41,611 nucleotides of DNA from Penium margaritaceum (taxonomy: Eukaryota > Streptophyta > Zygnematophyceae > Desmidiales > Peniaceae), in the NCBI GenBank assembly GCA_023375785.1, contig SZWC01004972.1, positions 31,808 to 73,418 on the forward strand. The letters run 5' to 3'. Shown in pieces: positions 10,811 through 21,965 of this stretch. The translations under genes and the position numbers were made by a program. Every line of letters starts with the position of its first letter. Position 1 is the stretch's first letter. The notes under the pieces were generated by a model, which worked only from the letters and a program-made list of their open reading frames with translations, searched no databases and was not told where the DNA came from.

Positions 10811-11282
10811 GGCGCCGTTTAGGTAGAGGAAAAACTAGGGAACTGACTGGAGCGCTGCTACCCGCTCGTTGCAGCCGAAGAAAAAATTGGCAGCAATTCA
10901 CCGGGTCTACTTTGGGCCCAGATTTCTGCCGTGAGCCCTAAGCTTGATAGGAACCGCCTGTCTTGGCCTCTAAATGCCCGCTAGGCCTGCTTTGATATGC
11001 AAAACACCCTGTTAGGGCCACGAGACCCCGCTGTTGTCCTGTATGAGTGGCGACAGCGCTTGGGCTCTCTTGTTCTCACCCTCTTTGTCCTCTAGCATTG
11101 CTCCCCTCTCTTCTGCCGCCTCCACCCTCAGTGTGCGGCCTAGGGGAGGGTGTTCAACGCTCCTCGAGGCTTGCACAGCCTGGTTTTGCAGTAGCCGTGG
11201 AGATCTAAGGGCCCGTGTTACTCTTCGGCCCACGTTTCTGCTCGTCACCAGCCTGATTCCTCCTGGTTTGACGTCTGACTTT

Positions 11283-11294
11283 GCTCTTATACAA
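11283..11294 (-). promoter_or_regulatory. Primer-binding site of C (tRNA-iMet 3' end)
   Basis: Minus strand TTGTATAAGAGC matches the plant-type primer site TGGTATCAGAGC at 10 of 12 positions and directly abuts the 5' LTR. C therefore used the conventional tRNA 3' end, unlike the B elements. Confidence 0.7.
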
Positions 11295-11884
11295 TGAGAT
11301 TAGTGACACGAATCCAATGCCACTTCTCTGGCAAGTTTTTTTTGAGCGTAGGCTATGCTAGGGTTGGGTTAGTGATGAAAGCCATGGAAAGATGCGAAGT
11401 GAAACACAATTCCATGACTGAGACAGGTAAGAGCTCAGCCGGGTGAGTCTCGCTAGTCGAGACCCACCTGGCTGGCCGGCGATCGAGGATCACCGGCACA
11501 CAAACAAGGAGCTAGGGCAAATTGCCCTCATGCTCCGCAAAAGGGCTGGCTAGCCCACGCCATGCCCAGCACACGTAAGCACAAAGCAGGTCAGCATCTC
11601 TGTTGATGACTAGTCTAGGTGCCAGTCACAGCTGCAAGTTTGACCTGAAAAGACGACTAGAGACAAACATAGGTCTAAGAAGTGCCAAGAATGGGAAGTC
11701 TCCTGCAAATGTGCCAGCTGCTGAGGGATGGAGAGGGGCTATGGCAGCAGGATGGAAACGACCACTCGCGCGGGGCAGAAGGGTCACGAGCCGTAACAGT
11801 CAGTCGCCTCCACTACTTGCATCTGCATGCCCTGCGCACTCACGAGCACCCACAAGGAGAAGTATGTACAATGAGAGATTAACA
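11295..11884 (-). repeat. 5' LTR of C
   Basis: 590 bp, matching 5588-6173 throughout with scattered substitutions and small indels. The minus-strand start is TGTTAATCTC and the end is CA. Confidence 0.92.
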
Positions 11885-11889
11885 GAGTC
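11885..11889. repeat. Target site duplication of C (right), gagtc
   Basis: Perfect 5-bp match to 5583-5587. Confidence 0.93.
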
Positions 11890-13109
11890 CATGATCCAGA
11901 AGCCACCAGACATATGAGCCAAGGACAAGACAAGGCCAACAGCAACAGTACAAGACTGTGGGACAGATGTGGGAGTACCGAGGTGATGAGGGTGCGTGCA
12001 GGACTATCAATTCTCAACCGAGGGAAAATCATCAAGAAAAGCCCCTTGATCAAACCCGGACAGTGCGCCACAAAGGGCTCCATCTGAATCACACACAAAA
12101 GTACGGGGCTAGCCACTCACACCCTCACCTCCCCGAGAGCAAAGCTGGAGAAGCTCAGTGAGACGATGCTCCAGAGCAGGCTCCTACTCACGACAATTGG
12201 GGTGGCGGCCAGAGGGACGGGTGTTAGAGAAATGACCATTGTGGCGGCCAGGCAGGTGCAGTGTACTGAATGGATGGAGGCCCATAGTAGCTGGGGCGAG
12301 AGGCAGGTGGCACCCATCAGAGGGGGGTACGTGAAAATACAAGTCAGAGAGTCTGGGCATGAGGCCAGCAACACTGGACAAGCAGGCAGAAAGAGGACCA
12401 GGGGCGGCCGTCCTCAAATCACGCAATAGATGTAAGTTGTGTTTCTATACTCATCTGCTGATTCATCGGCAGGCATGTGTAGGGTGCTGAACTGCAAAGT
12501 TAGAGCAGTTTGGATGGCGTGTCCAGTCACTATTTTACGGCAGTGGATAAGGGCATATGCCCACACTGGATCTACAGGGGTGCAGACTGCAGGGTCGGAA
12601 TTGTTTGTACTGATTTCATCAAGGAGACCCTCAGGTCTAGCATTGATGAGTGTCCAAACAGCACGCGCGGCCTCAACAGGCTTGAAAATGAAAGGAGGTT
12701 TGGCGGGAGAGTAGTATTCCTAGAGATTTTTCCCTCGTGCCCAAGAGCTGAAGCATGTTTCCTAAGATGAGAAGGAGAGCTTGGAGCTAACTTGGAAAGG
12801 AGAGCATTCAAAATCTTTCTTCCACTGGGGAAGGAGAGCGCAAGCAAGAACAGCAGAGACGGATGGGGTGGAGAAGTCAGCTGCGGCACCTACGGGGACA
12901 AAGGATATTGTGGAGGATATCTCATCATCTATAGGAATGACAGGAGCAAGGGCTGGAACTGAGCAAAGATGCTCCATTACCATATTGGTTACCCTGGTAG
13001 CTAGCTCCTTTTGGACATCCAGTCCATTTTGGAGTTCCTCTTCCTCACGACAACATGATGCCTGTGTTTCACTGAGTTCTGCCTCAATTGTTTCTTTGGG
13101 AGCCGACAT
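11885..13109 (-). pseudogene. Host element G gag and start of protease
   Basis: A minus-strand gag frame opens at an ATG at 13109 (MSAPKETIEAELSETQ), with ALLPQWKKDFECSPF near 12800-12850. After frame changes, DPVWAYALIHCRKIVTGHAI (near 12500-12560) and STLHMPADESADEYRN (near 12450-12490) recall the copia gag core. A Pro/Gly-rich region follows at 12120-12430. At the low end the frame reads VAVGLVLSLAHMSGGFWIMD, leading into the protease active site where element C is inserted. Gag contains several frameshifts. H at 14557-15476 is a related copy. Confidence 0.75.
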
Positions 13110-14556
13110 GACACAAGAAGGTGAGATAGAAGGTCAGTGCAGGGTCACTCTTCCACTGCGCAGAGGTGCACAGTGGAAGAGTGAGACTACCACAATAGAG
13201 TAAACAAGAGCACTGAGGAGAAGTAGAGAAATGGACCTGCTCACCGGGCTGACGGCGTGGGAGCAGAGAGAAGGGTTGTGGAACCAGTGCTGAAACAGAG
13301 AATACAAGCACGACAACCCAGGCAGAGATGGCAACCACCAGGCAGAGGAGCCCAGAAATGGTGGCCCCTGACACTGCAACTGCCGCAGATGCGACAAGAA
13401 GACCAGTAATGGTGTGTTGCGTGAGGGGTCGTGCTGCACCTATAATGGTGAGGAAGACTGTGGCGCAAGAGACACAGATGGAGCTGACAGAGTCGGACGT
13501 GGCGTCTGCTACAGTGGTGGCGGCTGTCACCACGACAAAGGTGTCCATAGTCACGTATGCGGTGACATTGGTGGCGGTAGTGGCTACGAGGGTTAGAGAG
13601 GCTGCCAGCTTTTAGTATGCCACTGTTGCCTTGTCCATAGCAGTTTGAGTTGGAGCTCTACTGTCCCAGGCAGTTGCAGAGATGGTGGTGGCAGCACCAG
13701 CAGCCGTGTCGAGGATAGCACGGGCAAAACTGATAGGGTCGTTGTGTGATGGAAGATCTGGATCACGCTCAAGGTCTTGCGTGTCACTGAGGTTTCAGTG
13801 ATGTGAGTAGGAACAGGAACAGTGATGGGGGCAGAGTCAGGAGGAGGGTTGGTACCGACAGGTTGCATACCTGGAGGTGGCAATGGAGTAAGAGAGCAGG
13901 TCTTCAGCTGTGTACACATGTGGATCGATCTCACGCTCCCTTGCTTCCTCCCAATGTACAGTCTGAGTACGCCAGAAGTCTGAGGATAGCATGCGCATCC
14001 ACCTCAGAGTATAGGAATTGTCTTGTGGATACTAGGGGTCCCACACTGTCTATTCCTCTGCCGGAAGAACCGCCTCACATGCTTCCTCCCTGGCAGGTAT
14101 GCGTGGCGGGTCGAGCTCATCATTTGGAGGCAGTGAATCCTGCGTGACTGCCGCAATGGCTGTAGTGGTAGCCACAAATGCGTGAAGGACAAGGTGTGCT
14201 GCGTCATTGCAAGCGGGGTTGTGGATGCAGCGGCTGCAGTTGCTCTGGGGTACAGACCTTATTGTAGGGTGACTACAGCTGGTAACCGACCCTGCTACAA
14301 AGGTGAGTGTGACAGAGCTTGCACGATACAAGGAGGCAGAGCACGGGTTCAGTACCTGTACCGAGTCAGAGATTTTGGCCTAGTCATGAGGCATCTCAGC
14401 CCCTTGCCTTTTCCCTTATCCCCTTTGCATTGGCCCCTCCCCTACCCTCCTGCACCTTGAGTGGTCAAGGAGGTAGCGATCAAAGAGAGAGAGAGGAGGA
14501 GGACAGAGTGGATGAGGAGGAGGTTGATGCGGCTGAAGTTGTTGTGAATGCTACAA
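13110..14556 (-). other. Coding-like minus-strand stretch, partly hydrophobic, unassigned
   Basis: No family recognised. On the minus strand, coding-like blocks include YPQDNSYTLRWMRMLSSDFW and EAREREIDPHVYTAEDLLSY (13880-14030), then DPISFARAILDTAAGAATT (13680-13740), one stop, and an open frame from 13554 to 13084. That frame has about three hydrophobic segments resembling membrane helices (CATVFLTIIGAA, TITGLLVASAAVAVSGA, LLCLVVAISAWVVVLVFSV). The codon content is Ala/Thr/Val-rich, so the hydrophobicity could be a composition effect. It lies immediately upstream of G gag and may be leader, LTR or an unrelated insertion. Nothing is recognised at 14331-14556. Confidence 0.3.
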
Positions 14557-15476
14557 CTACAGTGTGGTGGATTTGCTTGTTCTACGAGACACTTTACCAG
14601 TCAGCAAGCCGCTGAGCGATGAACTCCCAAAAAGTGCCGATGCCGGTTGGCGATTTGTCAGGAATGGGTTTCGAGTCAAGGAGCTTGAGCTTAGATGCCT
14701 TGACCTCTCGAAAGATACCGGGCAACTCATGAATGATGCTATTGACAATGGAGAGACTGCTGGAAGCTGCCCTGGCGTTGCTTTGCAGGGGTAACACACA
14801 AGTGCAAGGCTGTGCACCCTGTAACTGCATGCTTCATCATCAAGCAAGCTGGTTGAAATACACTGTGAGGATACTATGAGCAGCATGCCCAATGACTGTT
14901 TTGTGACGTTGAATCGTAGCGTAGGCACTGATAGGGTGATCAGGGGTGCAACGTAAGCTGGATCTACATTGTAGGTCCCAATCTCATCATTGATGTTGTT
15001 GAGGCCACATGTGATAGGTGTGAAAATGGCACAAACGGCCTCAGAGGGGAAAGGCACAAAAGGAGACACATCATTATGGGAGTTCACTCAGAGGTCCTCG
15101 CCCTGTGCCCAAGCACTGAAGCAAACATCCCAAGAGGCGAAGGAGAGAGAGGAGGTAATGGGAGGGGGAAGGGTTTGTGAAATTCATGCGGGAAAGCTGG
15201 TCACTGGACAAGAGCTTTGGCTATGGCGGGGCCAGCTGCCACACGTAACATGAGGAAATCTGCCGACGAGGCTGCTGTGTCAGCAGAGGTGGGGTTGGAG
15301 GTAGAGGCAGATCCAGAGGTTAGAGCAGTGGTGACACCAACAGAGACAGACGTGCTGACACATGTATTATGGATATGAGACATGAAAAGAAATAAAATGT
15401 GGTCAGTAATGGTCTCTTGATCCTGCTGTTCAAATTCCAAGCTCTCTTTCACAATGCGCTGGGCAGTACGTGCCAC
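14557..15476 (-). pseudogene. Second gag remnant (H), related to G gag
   Basis: The minus-strand frame opens at 15476 (MARTAQRIVKESLEFEQQDQ) and, after a frameshift near 15200, continues from 15087 to 14557. The pattern AIFTPITCGLNNINDEIGTY (near 14990-15045) lines up with the equivalent part of G gag (near 12600-12700). RFNVTKQSLGMLLIVSSQC and SFMSCPVSFERS follow. No protease, integrase or RT continues below it, so it is a truncated copy or part of a rearranged G. No LTR could be assigned. Confidence 0.55.
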
Positions 15477-15609
15477 TTGGTGATCACGGAGGGAAAATCA
15501 CACACTGGGTTTTGAGTGCACTCTAATGTGTGCTTGCACTAAGCAAGGGCATTGAAATTCTAGTGTACTGAAATTGTGTATGTACACATCGAGTATGTAC
15601 ATAGACTAG
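15477..15609. other. Spacer between H gag and satellite
   Basis: No gene seen. The part around 15490-15510 (aaatcacacactgggttt) resembles the palindrome region of the satellite unit, so this may be a degenerate edge unit. Two atgtac palindromes lie at 15578-15602. Confidence 0.4.
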
Positions 15610-17680
15610 CCCCACGTACTCGACCCCCCCATAGGGGTGGGGATCTAGTTTTCCATATAGGATGAAGTCACGCACTGAGTGTGTTATCAGTGTATTGTCT
15701 TATAGGGAACGAGCGCACTGCAACTCATACACTAGCCCCACGCACTGGACCCCCCCATAGGGGTGGGGGTCCAGTTTTCCATATAGGAAAAACTCACGCA
15801 CTGAATGCGCGATCAGTGTATTTTTGTGTGGAGAACAAGCGCACTGCCCTCATCCACTAGCCCTACACACTAGACCCCCCCATAGCGGCGGGGTTCCAGC
15901 TTTCCATGGAGGACAAAATCATGCACTGAGTGTGTGATCAGTGTACTTTTGTGTGGAGAACGAGCACACTTCCCTCATACACTAGCCCCACCCACTGGAC
16001 CCCCCCACAGGGGAGGAGGTCCAGTTTTCCATATAGGAAGAAATCACACACTGAGTGCGTGATCAGTGTATTCTTGTTTGGGGAACAAGTGCATTGCCCT
16101 CATACACTAGCCCCATGCACTAGAACCCCCCATAGGGGTGGGGGTCCAGTTTTCCATACAGGATGAAATCACGCACTGAGTGCGTGATCAGTGTTCTTTT
16201 GTGTGGGGAACGAGCGCACTGCCCTCATCCACTAGCCCTACGCACTGGACCCCCCCATAGCGGCGGAGTTCCAGCTTTCCATGTAGGATAAAATCATGTA
16301 CTGAGTACGTGACTGGTGTAATTGTGTGTGGGGAACGAGCACACTTCCCTCATACACTAGTCCCACCCACTGGACCCTCCCATAGGGGAGGTGGTCCAGT
16401 TCTCCATATAGGACAAAATCATGCACTAAATGCGTGATCAGTGTATTTTTGTATGGGAAACGAGCGCAATGCCCTCATACACTAGCCCCACGCACTCAAC
16501 CCCCCTTCATAGGTGAGGAGGTCCAGTTTTCCATAAAAGACAAAATCACACACTGAGTGCGTGATCAGTGTACTCTTGTGTGGGGAACGAGCGCATTGCC
16601 CTCATACACTAGCCCCATGCACTGGAAACCCCCCATAGGGGAGGGGATCCAGTTCCCATATAAGACGAAATCATGCACTGAGTGTGTGATCACTGTATCT
16701 TTGTGTGGGGAATGAGCGCACTGCCCTCATACACTAGCCCTACGCACTGGACCCCCCCATAGGGGTGGGGGTCCAGTTTTCCAGATAGGATGAAATCATG
16801 CATTGAGTGCGTGATCAATGTGCTTTTGTGTGGGGAACGAACACACTTCCCTCATACACTAGTCCCACACACAGGACCCCTCCATAGGGGAGGAGGTCCA
16901 CTTCTCCATTTAGGACAAAATCACGCACCGAGTGCATGATCAGTGTATTTTTGTGTGGGAAATGAGCGCACTGCCCTCATACACTAGCCCCACGCACTGG
17001 AACCCCCCAATAGGGGAGGAGGTCCAGATTTCCATAGATGACAAAATCACGCACTGAGTACGTGATCAATGTACTTTTGTGTGGGGAACAAGTGCACTGC
17101 CCTCATACTCTAGCACCATGCACTCGACCCCCCCCATAGGGGAGGAGGTCCAGTTTTCCATGTAGGAAAAAATCACGCACTGAGTGCGTGCGCAGTGTAC
17201 TTTTGAGTGGGGAACAAGCACACTGCCCTCATACACTAGCCCCACGCACTAGACCACCCTATAGGGGTGGGGGTCCACTTTTTCAGATAGGATAGAATCA
17301 CACACTGAGTGCGTGATCAGTGTACTTTTGTGTGAAGAACGAGCGCACTGCACTCACACACTAGCACCATGCACTAGACCTCCTCATAGGGGTGGGGGTC
17401 CAGTTTTCCAGATAGAATGAAATCATGCATTGAGTGCTTGATCAATGTACTCTTGTGTAGGAAACAAGTGAACTTCCTTCATACACTAGCTCCACGCACT
17501 TGACCACCCCATAGGGATGGGGGTCCAGTTTTCCATGTAGGATAAGATCACACACTGAGTGCGTGATGAGTGTACTATTGTGTGGAAAACAAGCACACTA
17601 CACTCATACACTAGCCCCACGCATTGGACTACCCATAGGGGTGGGGGTCAAGCTTTCCATTTAGGACCAAAACACACACG
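15610..17680. repeat. Satellite array, about 17 units of about 125 bp
   Basis: The marker ccccccataggggtggg recurs at about 15631, 15756, 15881, 16007, 16131, 16256, 16381, 16508, 16633, 16757, 16883, 17010, 17135, 17259, 17385, 17510 and 17632, a spacing of 122-127 bp. Each unit carries two inverted repeats: ACTGGACCCC against GGGGTCCAGT around the marker, and CACGCACTGAGTGCGTG, which overlaps a second pairing CACTGA/TCAGTG. Rare unit variants recur three units apart (15881 with 16256, and 16007 with 16381). No coding potential is supported. Confidence 0.95.
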
Positions 17681-19073
17681 AGATGGGTGCCCAAGAAAAC
17701 AAGTGCAGAATATAGCCCCCATTAACATACCTCATCAACACAACCACACTGTACCTCCGCTTGGAGTGCTGTGTATTGTACAGGCTTGATGAAAGGAAGC
17801 CTACACTGCAGAGAAGATTTTGGCAGAGTTTCTCTTGTCCGAGTGGATGTGAGGGATAGTAAAGAGTGTGTTGGGCTAGCCTATTGTTTCCAAGACAGCC
17901 CAACCAAAGAAATCATGGTTCCAAATATAAGCAGGGAGGAGAAAGGAGAGACCACAGAGAAAAAAGAGGGAGAGATGCAAGCATCACCACAGGCGCTCAT
18001 CAGGCCTAGTGGTGCTTAGTGAGCAGTGGCGGTAGAGCTGAAGGAGCAGACATAGTTAAGATTGCGATGGTCGATGCAGCTGAGAAAGCCAAGCATCGTA
18101 ACCCAGCAACTGATTCTGTAGAGAAAAAAGATGTAGCGGATAAGGCACACAGACGTGATCGAGGAAGGGGAGGGGGAGGTGCTCAGAGTGAATACATGGA
18201 TGGAGATGCTGCTGCAATGGCAACAGTAAGTACGGAGGTTGAAGTTGAATTCATTGTAGCCAAAACCAGTGTGCTGATGCTGAGTATTGGTACAAAAACT
18301 GGACACAGCAAGGAGGTGCAATGGAAATGGTACATGCATCTACTACCTATCCTGATTCTGTGCTTGCTGGTACATGTGAAATGGGTGTACTAGCATCCAA
18401 CACAAATGTGAGCAAAGATGCAAGGCCAGCCAATAGAGAAAATGCTACAGAGGCTGTCTCCGATGGTGCTGGTGCAGCAGGGTGGCAGATTTGGCCGGTG
18501 CTGCTATACCAATAGGGTGTGATGCAGTGGTGTCCCGGAAAGGATGAGAGGATGGCCAAGCTACATCGGCCCCACCGACATGGAATCATTGAAATTGCTG
18601 ATGATTCCTAAGGGGATTGGGGGAGCTTACCGGGGTTTGGCGTGGTTGTTGCTTAGGTGGTGTGTGCGTGTGTCTGTACATGAATGAAGACTGTACGATG
18701 CTGTACCATACACCTGCCCAATCTTTGCTTCCTCGCAAGCGTAAAAGTCTGATGGGTTGTATTCCTCATCTGAAATGCATGCGGAGTCTGAGTGCAGTGC
18801 GCGAGCTGCCAATTTGTCAACTGCTCCCACTCCCATGTGGTAATGGCGTCTTTTTCATGTCCACATTCACCGGGTGCAGTCACGGAGGTAGGCACGGGTT
18901 CCATAGCCACTGGTGACTCCAGGTCAGTGGATTTTTCAGGAGCAGCTGAGGGCCAGTGCATGATGTATCTAGAGGGTAGTGACCAGGGCAGTGGGCCTCT
19001 GGGGCCAGGTGCCACTGACGTGGCTGGAGGAGCTGTAACGGCTATTATTGCTGCTGCCGCTCTCAACAAGGAT
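17681..19073. other. Unassigned stretch, no supported gene
   Basis: Short open frames exist on both strands (for example 18019-18393 plus and 18653-19111 minus), but none shows a recognisable domain or an exclusive coding signal. The region is locally purine-rich on the plus strand (17930-17990, 18160-18180). No LTR or repeat partner was found in the window. Confidence 0.35.
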
Positions 19074-19290
19074 TCAGGTCCCTGACCAAACCAGCTTGAC
19101 CAATGGCTCATTGGTCAAATGACCGTTAAGCCATCTATTAAGGCATCCGCCAATAAGGGGAAAATTTTGACCCGCGTCCGGCTAGCGAAAATAAGTGGTT
19201 TCTCATTGTTGCCACTTATCTGGTTTGTATGTACTGAGGACGTTTATTCCCTTGATGTAACCCAAAACAGTTCTTTCCATCCTGTTTGCC
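19074..19290. repeat. Direct repeat D, left copy
   Basis: 217 bp similar to 39061-39276. The first 75 bp (from tcaggtccctgaccaaacc) and the last 60 bp or so (to ttctttccatcctgtttgcc) are very similar; the middle is diverged. The pair brackets B2 and its pyrimidine-rich flanks, so they could be LTRs of an outer element, but the ends lack a clear TG...CA pair and no target duplication is seen. Confidence 0.75.
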
Positions 19291-21123
19291 TTTGGCTTGG
19301 TAGCCTCACAGCCATGTCCCAGCCGTACTTGCTCCTCACTAACTTGTCCTTTAACATCCAATCTCGAGCTCAACCTCCTGCACCTCTTTGGTCCATGACT
19401 CTTGCTCCTCCGCTCAGCTCCCACCTCAAGCTCTGCTTGTCGCCCTTCTTGCCTCCAAAATTCTCTCACCATGCTCCTGCATACTCTTCTTTCCATTGTT
19501 CCACCTCGACTAGTACGGATAATAAGTTGCATTTCCATCAAACTACTCATGCTCTCACACAACACTTCACTCTCGTCATTCTCTTGTGCTCTTGCACTTA
19601 CAATTGCTTTTGCTTGCTTCTACCATCTCTGTCTTCTTTCTCAATTCTCTTGACATGGTAGTAGAGACTCAGGCAACATCGCCTTGTGCCTCCTGACCAA
19701 TGCATCGCTTTGCCACCCTCTCTACTGCCCTCAACCATGTGCACCTCCTCAGCTGCCATCTACCACTACTTCTGCCATCTACGTCATCTTCGTAAGCTCT
19801 GTTTCCATCTCCTCATTTTCACCATTGACTAGCAGACCACGTGCTTCCCTCTGCCCATTCATCCGCACGTGGTGGTTCATGTCCTCCTTTCTTCGACGCA
19901 TCTGCTCGCCTGATTGCCTTCTATAGCTTCATCACTAGCTGACATCAACAGAATTGACTTGTCCACTTCTCAAGCCTCGGCTGCATCTATCCCCGTGACA
20001 AGGCCCTGCATCCAAACAAACGCCCGTGGTAATTTCCGGCCTCTTCCATCACCAACAGCCAACAGAAACACTCGATCCACTCTTTGTCGCCACCTTTGAC
20101 AAAGCTTTCTGCCATGTTCTTCCCTATGCTCCTGTCGGCCTGTATTGCAACCCTCTCTTTTTTTCCTCTGCAGATCCCGCGTTCCTGCTCCTCCTCCTTC
20201 TTCGCCCCTGCCAGATTAGTGACTGAGTAGCACGGTTCCCATTCAGATGTTGCCTCCGCCTCCTGTAACACCTTCACCTACTCATCCAGCTCCAGCTACT
20301 GTACTCATCCTCTTCTCCTCCACCTTCACTAACCCAATCCCTGCTGTCATCCTTATCTCCTCTTTGCATCCCCTCCCCAAGCCGCCTTGTCGTGCCGCCC
20401 TTCTCCTTCAAAACTTCCTCAATCTCTCTGTTTCTCCACAGCAAGTTTAATCTTCTTCATTAGCCCCATCTTCCACATGAACTCCACCTACTTTATTTGG
20501 TTCCTCAGCAGACTTCCTCTTTGTAGAGAACTGTCACATCCTCAACTGCCATTCTATTCTTTATCATCAGGATGAACTACTCGCCCTTCATTCTCAGCCG
20601 CTTCCTTCTCATCATTTTTCAGCTGCTCTTCATCTTCCTCCGCCTCCTCTTCTTCAAACATCTTCATCATCTTCAGCCTCATCATTCTCATCATCCTCCT
20701 CATCATCAATCATGAATCACTGTACGTGGTTTGGCCCCAGTGCCCAATTCATGAATCAGTCATCCTCCTGAATCATCCGCAATTATCTCCTCTGCTCGGC
20801 AACAGGATCCACCTGGTTGAACCGCCGTTCTTGTGGTGACCTATGCCCATTCCGTCCCATTGGCAGCGCATGCAGTTCGCCCCTGCACACAGATATCATC
20901 AATATCAGCAAACCCCCTTGGCTTCCATCAGCATGTCAGTATCTGTGGCTAGCACCAGGACCTACACAAGCTAGCTGCCAATCTCGCAATGGCCTGCACC
21001 CAGGACGGCAGCATATTTCTTGTGGCATGTTGATATCCTACCCTTCCCTTACAGTATGTATACCCTCCATATCAATTCACACATGAGGCCCATCCCTGCA
21101 GGAGAAATCATCTTCCTCAGTTA
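19291..21123. other. Pyrimidine-rich non-coding interior, left of B2
   Basis: About 1.8 kb strongly enriched in C and T on the plus strand. Open frames are short and of low complexity, and no retroelement domain is seen. The motif ggatccacctggttgaacc (near 20807) resembles ggattcactcggtcggacc (37818) and ggattcacccggtcgaccc (37966) on the far side of B2, so both sides appear to be one sequence split by B2. It could be the interior of a non-autonomous element bounded by the D repeats. Confidence 0.45.
20628..20712. repeat. Low-complexity CAT/CTC triplet tract
   Basis: Imperfect run of cat, ctt and ctc triplets on the plus strand (tcatcatcctcctcatcatc-like), about 85 bp. Confidence 0.8.
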
Positions 21124-21128
21124 TCCTC
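21124..21128. repeat. Target site duplication of B2 (left), tcctc
   Basis: Matches 37781-37785 perfectly. It marks the outer ends of B2 once the nested elements are discounted. Confidence 0.85.
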
Positions 21129-21841
21129 CATTAAAAAGAGCCCCTGCCATGGATGCCGTTTGCCTTTTTCCTGGTTTGACTATTGGTGAGTGGTTGGATT
21201 TCTGATTTGATTGCAGATTTGGACTCCCTGTATTTTTCCATGTGATTTCGAGCTTTCAGTTGCTCAATTTGGTTGAGAATTCAGAAAGTAAGCCCCATCT
21301 GAGATTTAGGTGGTAGGTTGGTGGAATCTGGGTTCCGTCATTGGTGACGGGATGATTCCACCACCAGTGGTCCGAGTTCGACTTCAATGAGCTCCAAAGG
21401 CACATGGGCCATAAAGGAATGGATGTGGATGGTCTCCTGGACCAGGGTGAGCCTCCTCCCACATTGGAGTGAAAGGAAGGGCGGTTCGACATGCCACCGT
21501 CGAGGCGCCTCCCGTCACTCCCGTTTGTGGACATGGTGGACGGCTCCACCATGGGTTGCTTCAACGGCCGTAGCAGGGGCTCTACTGCTCCGTTTTGGGC
21601 GTTCTTGGATGCGTTGGAAAGCTCAGATCACAGGATATACGAATATGATGTAATATTACAAAAAAAATGCACCATTAACAATCCTCAGCCTTTCTCAGTT
21701 TGCGCAACCTGCATTCTACCAGAATTATGCTCCCTTGGTGTTGTAGCAACCCAAAGCACACACCACCTTTTAGAAGTCTCTTTGCACTAACCAGCTGTGC
21801 ACACTTGTGGATCAGAGCACGCCAGGAAATCAGACCTGAAA
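21129..21841 (+). repeat. 5' LTR of B2
   Basis: 713 bp. It matches 25136-25446 followed by 37408-37780. The terminal dinucleotides have decayed (CA where the 3' LTR has TG at the start, AA where it has CA at the end), but the alignment and the flanking tcctc fix the edges. Confidence 0.87.
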
Positions 21842-21843
21842 AA

Positions 21844-21857
21844 GGGTTATGGGCCCA
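21844..21857 (+). promoter_or_regulatory. Half-tRNA-iMet primer-binding site of B2
   Basis: GGGTTATGGGCCCA, 2 bp inside the 5' LTR. All 14 bases are complementary to the anticodon arm of plant or animal initiator tRNA-Met (TGGGCCCATAACCC). Confidence 0.85.
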
Positions 21858-21965
21858 TATCCTTGATCTACATGCCAAGACGTTCACAGCTTCCGCAACG
21901 CATGGGTGTGTCACTCCGGTTGACTTCGCCATTGCAGTTGAGACTGTCCATTGCAGAAGTTCAAC

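Larger units (their letters stand above)
5588..11884 (-). mobile_element. Complete-length but dead copia element C
   Basis: Minus-strand element of about 6.3 kb with paired LTRs (11295-11884 is 5', 5588-6173 is 3'), a primer site, gag, protease, integrase, RT, RNase H in copia order, and a polypurine tract. Flanks are the perfect duplication gagtc. It lies inside the protease codons of G: the duplicated bases are part of the catalytic Asp-Ser codons. Coding blocks are broken by many stops and frameshifts. LTR divergence is clearly higher than in element A, so this is an old insertion. Confidence 0.93.

Noticed and set aside
15610..17680. CRISPR array
   Set aside because: Regular spacing, but the whole 125-bp unit is repeated with mild variation; there are no unique spacers between short repeats, and the locus is eukaryotic.
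15930..17789. Open frames inside the satellite (60-78 codons, both strands)
   Set aside because: They repeat with the 125-bp unit and arise from its composition; unit length is not a multiple of 3 and frames do not persist.
18180..18260. Spliced host gene with a gtaagt donor near 18226
   Set aside because: A single donor-like match without a matching acceptor, domain or consistent frame is not enough.
19119..19661. 180-codon plus-strand frame
   Set aside because: Leu/Ser/Pro/Thr-rich translation explained by CT-rich DNA; it starts inside a repeat copy and shows no domain.
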